Below, one piece after another: positions 16,172 to 24,297 of a stretch of DNA of 64,000 nt. Position 1 is the first letter of the stretch, and every line of letters begins with the position of its first letter. The stretch is from DATJFQ01 sp035495555 (GTDB lineage: Bacteria; Acidobacteriota; Vicinamibacteria; Vicinamibacterales; 2-12-FULL-66-21), in NCBI GenBank assembly GCA_035495555.1, contig DATJFQ010000077.1, forward strand, positions 79,456 to 143,455. The letters are read 5' to 3'. The position numbers and the translations under genes were made by a program. Below the pieces are notes generated by a model. That model made no database searches and was not told the origin of the DNA. It saw nothing but the letters and a program-made list of their open reading frames with translations.

Positions 16172-18865
16172 TTATCCCTTTGCTTCCTTCCAGTTCTCGC
16201 CGATTCCGACGTCTACCGTCAGCGGCACGTTCAATCTGACGGCCGACTGCATCAGCTCGCGAACGGTTTCAGCGGTTTCGTCGGCGGATTCCTGTGGGGC
16301 CTCGAAGAGCAGTTCGTCGTGAACGGTGAGAATCATGCGCGCGCGGCCGCCCGCAACCCGCGGCAGCGCGGCGTGGACGTCGATCATCGCTTTTTTGAGG
16401 ATGTCGGCGGCGGTGCCCTGGATCGGCATGTTGAGCGCCTCGCGCTCTGCCGTCGCGCGCACCTGGAAGTTCTTGTTGTTGATGTTGGGAATGAGCCGCC
16501 GGCGGCCGAACATCGTCTTGACGACACCGGTTGCGCGCGCCGTGTCGATGATGCTGTCCATGAAGGCCTTCACGGACGGGAAGCCGGCAAAATACGCGTC
16601 GATGATCGCCTGCGCCTCCTGCCTGGACACGCCGATGTCCTTGGCGAGGGTCGCGGCGACCTTTCCGTAGAGCAGCGCGTAGTTGATCATCTTCGCGCGG
16701 CTCCGCAGTTCGTGCGCGCTCAACCCCGAGTTCGCGCCGAACACCCGCTCCGCCGTGCGGTCATGGATGTCGATGTTCTGCCGGAACGCGTCCACGAGCG
16801 CTTCGTCGCCCGAGAGATGCGCGAGCACGCGCAGCTCGATCTGCGAATAATCGGCGGAGATGAGCACGTGGCCCGGATCCGCGATGAAGGCGCGACGGAT
16901 TTCGCGCCCGAGCTCGGTTCGGATCGGGATGTTCTGCAGGTTCGGATCTGAACTGCTCAACCGGCCCGTCGCGGCGACCGCCTGGTTGAAGCAGGTGTGC
17001 ACGCGGCCGGTCGTCGCGTCGACGATCTGCGGCAGCGCGTCGATGTACGTGCCTTTGAGCTTCGAGAGCGCGCGCCACTCGAGAATGAGCCGCGGCGCAT
17101 CGTGGACTTCCGCGAGTTCTTCGAGGACCTCGTAGGCGGTCGACGGCGTCTTGTTCTTGCCGGTCCGCTTCAGCGCGGGTAGCTTCATCCGCTCGAACAG
17201 CACTTCCCCGAGCTGTTTCGGCGAGTTGATGTTGAACTGCTCGCCGCAGAGCTCGAAGATGCGCGTACTGAGCGTGTGCAGCTCGATGTCGATGTGCTGG
17301 GACTGCGCCGCGAGCGCCGGGCCGTCGATTCGCACGCCCGCCTGCTCGATCGCCGCGAGAACCGGAATCAGCGGGTGCTCGAGCGTGTCGTACACGGTCC
17401 GCAGCGACTCCTGCCCGAGGATCGCGTTCAGCGGGTCCGTGAGCTGCAGCGTGAGGTCGGCGCGCTCCCCCGCATAATCCTGCGCCGCCTGCACCGGGAT
17501 GCGATCGAAGGGCACCGCTTTGACCCCGCGGCCGCAGACGTCTTCTTCGCTCAGCGCCTTGTAGCCGGTGTGTTCGAGCGCGAGGTCCTCAATCGTGTGC
17601 GACGACCGCGTCGCGTCGATGAGGTAGCTGGCGATCATCGTGTCGAATGTCACGCCCGCCAGCGTAATCCCATGGCGCGCCAGCGCGATGGCGTCGAATT
17701 TGGCGTCGTGCGCCACCTTGGCAATCGATGGGTCTTCGAGTACATCGCGCAGTGCGGCGAGGGCCGCGGAAGCGTCGACCCCGCCGTCGAACCCGAGCGC
17801 GCCGGCTCCGCTGCCGAACGGGATGTAGCGCGCCTCACGCGCGCGCGTCGAAAACGCCAGACCCACGATACCCGCTCGCATGGCCGAGGGCGCATCCGGC
17901 AGCACGCGAATCGCGAATCGGCCGGCCGCGCGGAGTTCGGCCGCCAGCGCGGTCACGTCGTCAAGGGTCTGCAGCGTCCGGTAATCGCGATCGACGGTTT
18001 GCGCGGTCGGCGCGAACTCCATGACGAGCGACCGGAACCCCAGCTTGCTGAAGAGTGCGAAGCACCGCGCCCGGTCGAAGCCGCGGTAGACGAGCGCTTC
18101 GGGATTGAAGTCGACCGGGCAGTCGGTGTGAATGCGCGCCAGCGTGCGGCTCTGGCGGGCGTCGTCTGCGTAGTTCAGGAGCCCTTCGCGATACCGTTTG
18201 TTCGAGACCTCGGGCGCGTGTTCGATCAGCGAATCGAGCGTGCCGTAGGTGGCGATGAGATCGCGCGCGCCCTTCTCGCCGATCCCAGGCACGCCTTTGA
18301 TGTTGTCGATCGAATCGCCCATCAGCGCGAGCACGTCGACGACCTGCTCCGGCGTGACGCCGAACTTCTCCTTCACGCCGGCGGCGTCGTACCACGTCCC
18401 TTCGTCCTTCGGGTTGTAGACCTTGATCCCGTCGTGGACGAGCTGAAAGAAGTCCTTGTCGCCGGTGACGATCGCGACTTCGAAACCCTGCGCCGTGGCT
18501 TTCGTGGCCAGCGTTCCGATCACGTCGTCCGCCTCGAAGCGCTTCGACGTGAGGATCGGGACCCCCATCGCCTCGCAGGCTTCGTGAACGAGCGGTATCT
18601 GCTCAGCGAGATCGCCCGGCATCGGCGTCCGGTTCGCCTTGTAATCGGACACGATCTCGTCGCGGAACGTGGGACCGGCGAGGTCGAACGACGCCGCGAT
18701 GTACTGCGGCTGATGATCGTTCAGCAGCTTGCGCAGCATCGTGACGAATCCGTACACGGCGTTTGTCGACTTGCCATCGGGGCCGGTCAGCCCGCGAATC
18801 GCGTGATACGCGCGATACATCTGCGAGCTGCCGTCGATCAGGTACAGACGCGGCGGCGTGGGCAT
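16172..18865 (-). CDS. polA: DNA polymerase I
   Basis: An 897-residue repair and Okazaki-fragment polymerase. It has an N-terminal 5'-3' exonuclease domain (LIDGSSQMYRAYHAIRG, SFDLAGPTFRDEI), a central 3'-5' exonuclease fold and a C-terminal polymerase with motif A (DYSQIELRVLAHLSGDE), motif B (RSRAKMINYALLYG) and motif C (TVHDELLFEAP). Two oddities: the Exo I motif normally carrying Asp-x-Glu reads RFAIRVLPDAP here, so proofreading is probably reduced or lost; and the position of E. coli Phe762 is Tyr. Motifs near Exo II (AHDAKFDA) and Exo III (YAGERADL) remain recognisable. It is divergent from a lipoprotein gene. Confidence 0.97.
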   Translation of the reverse strand: MPTPPRLYLIDGSSQMYRAYHAIRGLTGPDGKSTNAVYGFVTMLRKLLNDHQPQYIAASFDLAGPTFRDEIVSDYKANRTPMPGDLAEQIPLVHEACEAMGVPILTSKRFEADDVIGTLATKATAQGFEVAIVTGDKDFFQLVHDGIKVYNPKDEGTWYDAAGVKEKFGVTPEQVVDVLALMGDSIDNIKGVPGIGEKGARDLIATYGTLDSLIEHAPEVSNKRYREGLLNYADDARQSRTLARIHTDCPVDFNPEALVYRGFDRARCFALFSKLGFRSLVMEFAPTAQTVDRDYRTLQTLDDVTALAAELRAAGRFAIRVLPDAPSAMRAGIVGLAFSTRAREARYIPFGSGAGALGFDGGVDASAALAALRDVLEDPSIAKVAHDAKFDAIALARHGITLAGVTFDTMIASYLIDATRSSHTIEDLALEHTGYKALSEEDVCGRGVKAVPFDRIPVQAAQDYAGERADLTLQLTDPLNAILGQESLRTVYDTLEHPLIPVLAAIEQAGVRIDGPALAAQSQHIDIELHTLSTRIFELCGEQFNINSPKQLGEVLFERMKLPALKRTGKNKTPSTAYEVLEELAEVHDAPRLILEWRALSKLKGTYIDALPQIVDATTGRVHTCFNQAVAATGRLSSSDPNLQNIPIRTELGREIRRAFIADPGHVLISADYSQIELRVLAHLSGDEALVDAFRQNIDIHDRTAERVFGANSGLSAHELRSRAKMINYALLYGKVAATLAKDIGVSRQEAQAIIDAYFAGFPSVKAFMDSIIDTARATGVVKTMFGRRRLIPNINNKNFQVRATAEREALNMPIQGTAADILKKAMIDVHAALPRVAGGRARMILTVHDELLFEAPQESADETAETVRELMQSAVRLNVPLTVDVGIGENWKEAKG

Positions 18866-18880
18866 TCGGAGGGAAACTTC

Positions 18881-18888
18881 AGTATATC
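18881..18888. promoter_or_regulatory. Overlapping divergent -10-like boxes between polA and a lipoprotein gene
   Basis: Only 32 bases separate the two starts. AGTATATC contains TATACT on the minus strand (towards polA, 15 bases from its ATG) and TATATC on the plus strand (9 bases from the ATG at 18898). The two promoters would compete. Confidence 0.35.
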
Positions 18889-18897
18889 ATTCGCATA

Positions 18898-19701
18898 ATG
18901 CTCTCTCGGGCGCGTGCGGCCCTGCTGTCGCTCGCGATGATCGCGGCGATCGCGGGCTGCGGCGGACGCACAGCCGCGATCTTCGGTCCGCAATACGAAT
19001 ACGAAGAAGACCTCACGTTGAGCCTCGACGGCTCGGCCACGATGGTCGTCAACGCATCTCTTCCTGCGCTCGCCGTATTGCGCGGGCTGCCGCTCCCGAC
19101 GGACCCCGCCGCGCGGGTCGATCGCGACCAGGTCCGCGGACTTTACAGTTCGCCATACGCGCAGGTCACGCGCGTGAGCACGTGGACGCGATCGAAGCGC
19201 CATTTCGTGGGCGTCACGCTGCGCGTGCCCGACATCCGGAAGCTGCCGCAGTCGCCGCCGTTCTCCTGGTCCACCTACGATCTCCATCAGGAGAACGGAT
19301 TGACCGTCTTCAAGCAGACGCTCGGCGCGTCCGCGTTCAAGCCGGGGACGATGCCGAACGTGGGCTGGACGGGGAGCGAGCTCGTCGCGTTCCGGCTGCA
19401 TCTCCCGAGCCGGATCGAATATCAGAACTCGCGCACGCTCGATACCGATCGCCCGCGGGGCGCCTCCCGCGGCAACATCCTCACGTGGGAGCAGCACCTC
19501 GCCGATCGGCTCGACAACAAGCCGATCGCCTGGGAGAGCGGCGTGCCCGGCGTGATGGCGGTGCGGATGGACAGCCAGTCGATCCTCTACCGCACGTTGT
19601 GGCTGTTCGGCCTGGCGTTCCTTGCGGCCGTTGCGGTGCTCGCGCTTCTCATCTGGCTGACGATGCGGCGCGGGCGCGATTCGCGGCGCGCGGCGGCGTA
19701 A
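18898..19701 (+). CDS. Predicted lipoprotein with C-terminal membrane helix, function unknown
   Basis: A 267-residue protein. The N-terminal signal ends in a lipobox-like IAGC (Cys about residue 21). The central region of about 190 residues is beta-rich (YEYEEDLTLSLDGSATMVVNAS at the start, not fully quoted). A hydrophobic helix near residues 235-258 is followed by a basic tail (MRRGRDSRR). The protein would be tethered at both ends to the envelope, or the C-terminal helix is the main anchor. I do not recognise the family. The 3' side is directly followed by a GCGAGGS heptamer array. Confidence 0.75.
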   Translation: MLSRARAALLSLAMIAAIAGCGGRTAAIFGPQYEYEEDLTLSLDGSATMVVNASLPALAVLRGLPLPTDPAARVDRDQVRGLYSSPYAQVTRVSTWTRSKRHFVGVTLRVPDIRKLPQSPPFSWSTYDLHQENGLTVFKQTLGASAFKPGTMPNVGWTGSELVAFRLHLPSRIEYQNSRTLDTDRPRGASRGNILTWEQHLADRLDNKPIAWESGVPGVMAVRMDSQSILYRTLWLFGLAFLAAVAVLALLIWLTMRRGRDSRRAAA

Positions 19702-19702
19702 C

Positions 19703-19742
19703 GCGCGCGAGGCGCGAGGGGCGAGGCGCGAGGGGCGAGGTG
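19703..19742. repeat. GCGAGGS heptamer array, left arm of a gene-enclosing pair
   Basis: Five consecutive 7-base units of the type GCGAGGC/GCGAGGG. The array begins 2 bases after a stop codon and ends 5 bases before the next gene's start. A complementary array follows that gene at 20387. Confidence 0.85.
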
Positions 19743-19747
19743 GGCGC

Positions 19748-20386
19748 GTGAAGAGGACAGTGCGGCTTGGCGTCATGTTCGCGCTAATCGGGATCGCGGC
19801 GGCATGCGGCGGAAAGATGGATACGCCGACGTCGCCCAGCGGCAGCGCACCGGCCGGCGCCCTTGTCGCGCTCGCTGACGTAACCCTTGGCCTCGACGTG
19901 ACATCCGGTCAGATCGGAACGTTCAACTACGCGGGTCAATCGGCCACTGCTCCCGCCGGCACGTTCGACCACGTGACGTTTCAGTTCTACACGTTCCAGA
20001 AAACACCTGCCGCATTCGGCACGCTGTATCTGCTCGATCGCGAGTTCCTCGGGCTGCCGACCGACCTCAGTCCTGCAATGCCTGGATTCATCGCGCGCTC
20101 GGAATCGAACACGGGCGGCGTATACGTTTTCGCACCAGAGGTCACGCTCGAAGGCGGCAAGCAGTACTGGTTCTACACCGACACCCAAGGCTCGTTCGCG
20201 TCCAGCTTCGATACAGATCTCTATTCGGGCGGCGATCTCTACGTGACCGGGATCAACTCGTTCCCGTTCCACAAGGCGTCAGCGAGCGGACGCATGGTGG
20301 GCAATACCTACGTGCCGCCGCCTGCGGGCGTGTTCCTCGACGCGAATTTCAAACTCCAGGGACGTCAAAAAGGAGCTTCACAATAG
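19748..20386 (+). CDS. Small predicted lipoprotein enclosed by inverted heptamer arrays
   Basis: A 212-residue protein with a GTG start. The lipobox-like end is IAAAC (Cys about residue 20) and a low-complexity GSAPAG linker follows. The rest is beta-rich, with aromatic and Gly/Thr-rich segments (FDHVTFQFYTFQKT, GGKQYWFYTDTQG), resembling a small secreted beta-sandwich domain. I do not recognise the family. Its outstanding feature is context: inverted GCGAGGS arrays lie 5 bases before its start and immediately after its stop, so the gene forms the 'loop' of an inverted-repeat structure. Confidence 0.7.
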   Translation: MKRTVRLGVMFALIGIAAACGGKMDTPTSPSGSAPAGALVALADVTLGLDVTSGQIGTFNYAGQSATAPAGTFDHVTFQFYTFQKTPAAFGTLYLLDREFLGLPTDLSPAMPGFIARSESNTGGVYVFAPEVTLEGGKQYWFYTDTQGSFASSFDTDLYSGGDLYVTGINSFPFHKASASGRMVGNTYVPPPAGVFLDANFKLQGRQKGASQ

Positions 20387-20437
20387 CGCCTCGCGCGTCG
20401 CGCCTCCCGCCTCGCGCCTCCCACCTCGCGCGTCCCG
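20387..20437. repeat. CCTCGCG heptamer array, right arm of a gene-enclosing pair
   Basis: About seven units of the type GCCTCGC/GCCTCCC, the complement of the array at 19703. It fills the whole gap between the lipoprotein stop and the ZIP gene stop, so the 19703-20437 segment is a 735-base inverted-repeat cassette. Confidence 0.85.
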
Positions 20438-21172
20438 CTACAGCAGCGCGATTGTCCCAATCCCCGCGCCGATGAGCAGCAGCTGCGGCAGTCCGGCCGA
20501 TCGAGGATTGCCGCGATGCAAATCGGGGATCAAATCCGCCATCGCGACGTAGAGAAAATTACCGGCGGCAAAGGCGAGCACATAGGGCAGCGCCTGCGGC
20601 ACCACCCTCGACGCGACGATCATCGCGCTCGCGCCGAGTATGCCCCCAAGGCCCGACAGCACGTTCAGCGTGAACGCCCGCCAGCGCGAGTAGCCCGCGC
20701 GCAGCAGGATCGCGACGTCGCCAACTTCCTGCGGGATCTCGTGCGTCGCAACCGCCAGCGTCGTCGTCAGTCCGAGCGGAACGGAGGTGACGACGGCCGC
20801 GGCAATCACCGCGCCGTCGACGAACGTATGGAAGGCATCGCCAACGATGACGAGCGGCGCCGCGGTGGTGTGGACGGCGCAGTCTTCTTCGTCGTGGCAG
20901 TGCCGCCACAGCACCGCCTTTTCAAGAAGGAAGAAGGTGAGAATGCCCCCAGCCAGCGTCAGCATCGCCGGACGCGCGTGCAGTTCCGCGAGCGCCTCGG
21001 GAACGAGCGCGAGCAGGGCGACGCCGATGAGCGTACCGACCGCGTAGCTGATGAGAGGCGGAACGAGCTTCGTGTGGATCCTGTCGCCGAGCAGCAGGAA
21101 CGACGAAGCGACGATGATGCCGCCGAGGCTGCCGAGGATGCTGAGGGCGACGGCAATCGCGAGCAGATGCAC
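20438..21172 (-). CDS. ZIP-family divalent metal transporter
   Basis: A 244-residue inner-membrane permease for zinc or related metals (ZIP/ZupT family). Seven to eight hydrophobic helices are visible. The metal-site motifs are in the two conserved helices: GDAFHTFVDG and ATHEIPQEVGD. A short cytoplasmic loop with WRHCHDEEDC replaces the long His-rich loop of many ZIPs. The ATG is at 21172. Neighbouring genes do not suggest a specific metal, and no Zur-like operator was recognised. Confidence 0.9.
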   Translation of the reverse strand: MHLLAIAVALSILGSLGGIIVASSFLLLGDRIHTKLVPPLISYAVGTLIGVALLALVPEALAELHARPAMLTLAGGILTFFLLEKAVLWRHCHDEEDCAVHTTAAPLVIVGDAFHTFVDGAVIAAAVVTSVPLGLTTTLAVATHEIPQEVGDVAILLRAGYSRWRAFTLNVLSGLGGILGASAMIVASRVVPQALPYVLAFAAGNFLYVAMADLIPDLHRGNPRSAGLPQLLLIGAGIGTIALL

Positions 21173-21215
21173 GCGAAGCAGTTTACGTTAGTGCCGCCTG
21201 GACGCACGCGCGTAA

Positions 21216-21330
21216 ACGCGATGGGGGCGAGGACGGGGTGCCCCGCTTCGCGCGCAGGCGGCGCCTCGTCGACATTTCTTTCTTGCCGCCGAGCACGAAG
21301 TGGGGCTGTCCGAGCGGGGCCCCATCGCGT
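21216..21330. repeat. Long imperfect inverted repeat between the ZIP and VWFA genes
   Basis: The outer arms ACGCGATGGGG (21216-21226) and CCCCATCGCGT (21320-21330) are perfectly complementary. Inside, CCCCGCTTCG and CGAAGTGGGG extend the pairing. The centre contains a CTTTCTTGCCGCC stretch. It occupies most of the 180-base gap 21173-21352, which holds no gene. It resembles a REP/MITE-like palindrome rather than the heptamer arrays. It may also end the VWFA transcript. Confidence 0.7.
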
Positions 21331-21352
21331 CAGTCGCGCGTGAAGCCGTCAG

Positions 21353-22426
21353 TCAGTTCGCGGCGACGTATCCGCGTCGCGCGCGGACGACGTACGAGTC
21401 GTTATCGACTTCCACACGGATGTCGTGCCAGCGGCCGTCGTGGCCGTTCGGTGCTGAATAACCAAGGTAGTACTGCCGGCTCAATTCGTCTGCGATGCCA
21501 GCCGTCGCCGGATCCAGATCGCGCGCGAAGCGGACGATCTCCGTCCTGCCGCCGCTGTCGTCCGTGATCGATCGGAGCGCCGCCCCATTGACGCGCTCAT
21601 CGTCGATGGAGCTCCGGTTGCCGCCAGGCGGTGGCGGCGTCGGCGGATACGGCCTCGGCGGACTCGCCGGCGGACGCCGGGGAAATGGAAACGGAAACGG
21701 GTATCGCGGCGGCCGCTGCGGCGGATACTGCACGGTTTGAAATTGGAACCGCGGCGGCCCGGCGCCGGCGTCGATGCCGATCGCGTAGACCAGGACCTCG
21801 GTCTGACGGATCAACTGCCGCAGCGCGACGATGTCCGTCCGGCTGCTCGTATCGTTGCCGTCCGAGATGACGAGTACGGCCTTCTTCTGATTGCGGCCGC
21901 GAGCCGCCATCTGCACCGCGGCGGCGACCGCGTCGTAGAGCGCCGTCCCTCCGTGCGGCTGGATCATCCGAACCGCGTCACTGATGCGCTGCTTGTCCCG
22001 CGTCCACCCTTCGACGAGCGACGGCTGATTGTCGAATCGATACAGGAACACTTCGTCGGCAGGATCGAGAAGCTGCGTCAGGAACCTGTCCAGCGCGTCG
22101 CGCGCGGCCTCGATCTTCTCGCCGTCCATGCTGCCGCTCGTATCGACGACGATTCCGATGCTGACGGGAACGCGTTCCGCGCTGAAGTGCGTAATCGGCT
22201 GCGGCCGCCCGTCGTCGAACACCTGGAAATCGTCCTGCGTGAGTCCGCGGACGAAGCGACCGCTCCGGTCCGTGACCGTCGCTGTCACGTTAATCAGTTC
22301 GACGCCTGTCCTGAAGACGAACGGGTCCTGTTTCGGTGCCTGCTGCTGCGCGTGAAGAGCCGTCGTCCCGCTCAGGATGAGGGCGGCGGTGAGCAGCGAC
22401 CGCGTCGAGAGCCGCATGGTCACCAT
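21353..22426 (-). CDS. VWFA-related acidobacterial domain protein
   Basis: A 357-residue exported protein. A signal peptide (about residues 1-26, ending ALHAQ) precedes a small beta domain (VELINVTATVTDRSGRFVRG) and a von Willebrand A domain with the MIDAS motif DTSGSMDG and the later TALYDAV segment. A Pro-rich insert (residues about 235-275) is followed by a short C-terminal beta region (RQYYLGYSAPNGHDGRWHDI). It matches the VWFA-related acidobacterial family (TIGR03436), a lineage marker. Function is unknown; a role in surface binding is likely. The upstream gene's stop overlaps its start. ATG at 22426 or 22417 are both possible. Confidence 0.92.
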   Translation of the reverse strand: MVTMRLSTRSLLTAALILSGTTALHAQQQAPKQDPFVFRTGVELINVTATVTDRSGRFVRGLTQDDFQVFDDGRPQPITHFSAERVPVSIGIVVDTSGSMDGEKIEAARDALDRFLTQLLDPADEVFLYRFDNQPSLVEGWTRDKQRISDAVRMIQPHGGTALYDAVAAAVQMAARGRNQKKAVLVISDGNDTSSRTDIVALRQLIRQTEVLVYAIGIDAGAGPPRFQFQTVQYPPQRPPRYPFPFPFPRRPPASPPRPYPPTPPPPGGNRSSIDDERVNGAALRSITDDSGGRTEIVRFARDLDPATAGIADELSRQYYLGYSAPNGHDGRWHDIRVEVDNDSYVVRARRGYVAAN

Positions 22427-23082
22427 GAGGCAGCATTTGCTGCGGGGCGGCGACGGTCCACGTGCTGAATGACGCCGCCGTCGGATGCGTGGAAGCTGAC
22501 GCGATATCGCGCAACGGTGTCGGGCGTCGTGATCGAGAGCACGAACGGGGATTGATCGCCGGGCTGGAGCGTCCGGACGTCAACCCCTGCCGAGCCGCTG
22601 GCGATCCGCGTACCGTTCGCGTCGAACACATCCGCGGCGACCGCGACGTTCCGACGCGCGCGGGCGCTGCGCGGATTCTGGACGAGTCCGGCAATCGTGA
22701 GCGTGCCGTCCTCCCGAGTGTCACGCAACGACAGCAGTTCGAGCGGTGCCGCCGCCGTCGCTGCTGCCGGTGCCGCCGCCGGTGATGAAGGAGCCAACGA
22801 CGTATGCGTTCGCGCCGTCAGCGTCATCAGGATGATCGTGGTGATGCCGAGCGCAAGGCAGGCCATGATCCCCGCGCGGGTTCCCCAGCCCGAGGAATAT
22901 TCCGGCGCCGAGAACGACACGGCCGGAGCGGCGGAGACGGCGTGCAGGTCAGGACGGACCGCAAGATCCGTCAACGCGTGCACGCGCGCTTCGGTGCGGC
23001 GCCGGTCATCTCGCAGCATGCGCCAGACGACCACGCTGAGCGAGAGCGCCATGGCGGTGGAGAGGATAGTGATGGTGAACAT
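22420..23082 (-). CDS. Membrane protein with FxLYD-like domain
   Basis: A 220-residue protein with two hydrophobic helices (about residues 3-20 and 70-90) flanking a basic cytoplasmic-looking segment (RRRTEARVHAL). An Ala/Pro linker follows, then a C-terminal beta-sandwich of the FxLYD type (TLTIAGLVQNPRSARARRNV, FVLSITTPDTVARYRVSF). The start is the ATG at 23082; upstream codons would translate a heptamer array. It overlaps the VWFA gene start, so the two are likely co-translated. The function is unknown, probably envelope-associated. Confidence 0.7.
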   Translation of the reverse strand: MFTITILSTAMALSLSVVVWRMLRDDRRRTEARVHALTDLAVRPDLHAVSAAPAVSFSAPEYSSGWGTRAGIMACLALGITTIILMTLTARTHTSLAPSSPAAAPAAATAAAPLELLSLRDTREDGTLTIAGLVQNPRSARARRNVAVAADVFDANGTRIASGSAGVDVRTLQPGDQSPFVLSITTPDTVARYRVSFHASDGGVIQHVDRRRPAANAASW

Positions 23083-23083
23083 G

Positions 23084-23126
23084 TCAATTCCCAACTCCCA
23101 ATGCCCAAGTCCCAACTCCCAATTCA
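23084..23126. repeat. Single-arm CCCAANN heptamer array between TonB and FxLYD genes
   Basis: Units AATTCCC, AACTCCC, AATGCCC, AAGTCCC and AACTCCC run between the two minus-strand genes. The right edge on the minus strand reads GGTGAATTG and contains the stop codon of the TonB-like gene. Confidence 0.85.
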
Positions 23127-24158
23127 CCGAAGCCTGAACTCGACTGAGACGTGCACGATGACGTCGACCGGAACGCCTTGCCTCGTCGCCGGCGAAAACC
23201 GCCACTGACGGACCGCATCGATCGCGCGCTGGTCCAGTCCCGTACCGAGGCCGCGCACCAGCTTCACGTCGCCGACGCTGCCGTCGCCGCGGACGACGAT
23301 CTCAAGGTCGACATCGCCTTCAACCCCGCGGCGCCGGCCCTCCTCGGTATAGTCCGGTTTGACTTCGCGCAGGAGCGACGGCGGAGCGATACCGGAGCCC
23401 GGACGGTACGGACCGCCGCCCGTGCCGCCGCCCGTCCCGATCCCGAGGCCCGGACCGTTGCCCGAGCCAATGCCGGCCGCCGCTCCCGCGCCAGCTTCGC
23501 CGTCTGTACCCGGTCCACGGCTCTCTGGTTGCCTCGCCGCGTCAGTCGGTTCCCCACGGGTGTCATGCGCATCTGCTTCGACCGGCACCACCGGTGCAAC
23601 CACTGCAGGGGGATCCGGCTTCGGCGCGGGTGTTTCGACCGGTGGCGGTTCTGCACGCTCAGGCCTCGGCCGGAGTGGAAGCGGGCTGCGCAAGAGCGCC
23701 GTCCCTTTGCGCTCGGCGGCGGATGCGCGAACGAGCGCCTTGTGTCCACCACCCCCGCCTCCGCCGCCGGCACCCGGCGCCGCGAGGAACACGAGTTGAG
23801 TGGTCGCTGCCGGTTCCATCTCGACCCGCACCGACGGGCCCGCCGCGGTCGACAGGAGCATGAGCCCGGCGAGCAGACACACGTGCGCCGCAGTGGCCGC
23901 TGCGATCGGCAGCCCGCGACGACGCGCGCGTTCGCGGGGTGCCTCGAACAGATCGCCGCGTGCGGGCTCGACCTCCACTCGCGCGAGGAGGTGCCGCACC
24001 ATCCGGACCGCGTCTGGCGTTGCGTAAAAGCCGCCACTCAGGACGCGAACGTCGTGGTCGTCCGCCCATCGCCATACGTCTTCGGGATCGACGCCTGCGG
24101 CCAGCGCGACTTCCGACGTCGAATACACCTCAGGCAGCGTGTGTGTTGTTGCGGGCAT
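23124..24158 (-). CDS. TonB-like energy transducer with N-terminal MerR-like helix-turn-helix segment
   Basis: A 344-residue protein. The C-terminal about 90 residues form a TonB C-terminal domain (VKPDYTEEGRRRGVEGDVDLE, IDAVRQWRFSPATRQGVPV, not fully quoted). A single helix near residues 83-102 is followed by a long Gly/Pro-rich periplasmic spacer. The first 60 residues are unusual: YSTSEVALAAGVDPEDVWRW reads like a MerR/excisionase-type helix-turn-helix. Such a cytoplasmic domain is not part of standard TonB. Cytoplasmic partners ExbB/ExbD are not in the window. The stop lies in a heptamer array edge. Confidence 0.8.
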   Translation of the reverse strand: MPATTHTLPEVYSTSEVALAAGVDPEDVWRWADDHDVRVLSGGFYATPDAVRMVRHLLARVEVEPARGDLFEAPRERARRRGLPIAAATAAHVCLLAGLMLLSTAAGPSVRVEMEPAATTQLVFLAAPGAGGGGGGGGHKALVRASAAERKGTALLRSPLPLRPRPERAEPPPVETPAPKPDPPAVVAPVVPVEADAHDTRGEPTDAARQPESRGPGTDGEAGAGAAAGIGSGNGPGLGIGTGGGTGGGPYRPGSGIAPPSLLREVKPDYTEEGRRRGVEGDVDLEIVVRGDGSVGDVKLVRGLGTGLDQRAIDAVRQWRFSPATRQGVPVDVIVHVSVEFRLR

Positions 24159-24250
24159 CGACCAGGACCAGGCAACCCGATCGGGGCAAGAGTCGTTCCC
24201 TGGCGGGCGCCGCCGGAGTCGGCTGAATTCATACGGCGGCGTCGGCCGGG

Positions 24251-24291
24251 CTGTCTCTGGCGAGAGACAGCTGTTCTGGATGTGCTACAAC
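24251..24291 (+). promoter_or_regulatory. Perfect palindrome plus -10-like box upstream of the SDR gene
   Basis: CTGTCTCT and AGAGACAG are perfect 8-base arms around a GGCG loop (24251-24270). A TACAAC box (24286-24291) follows and ends 6 bases before the ATG at 24298. The right arm sits where the -35 would be, so this is a plausible operator. It lies in the 139-base divergent gap to the TonB-like gene. Confidence 0.45.
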
Positions 24292-24297
24292 GCAGGG

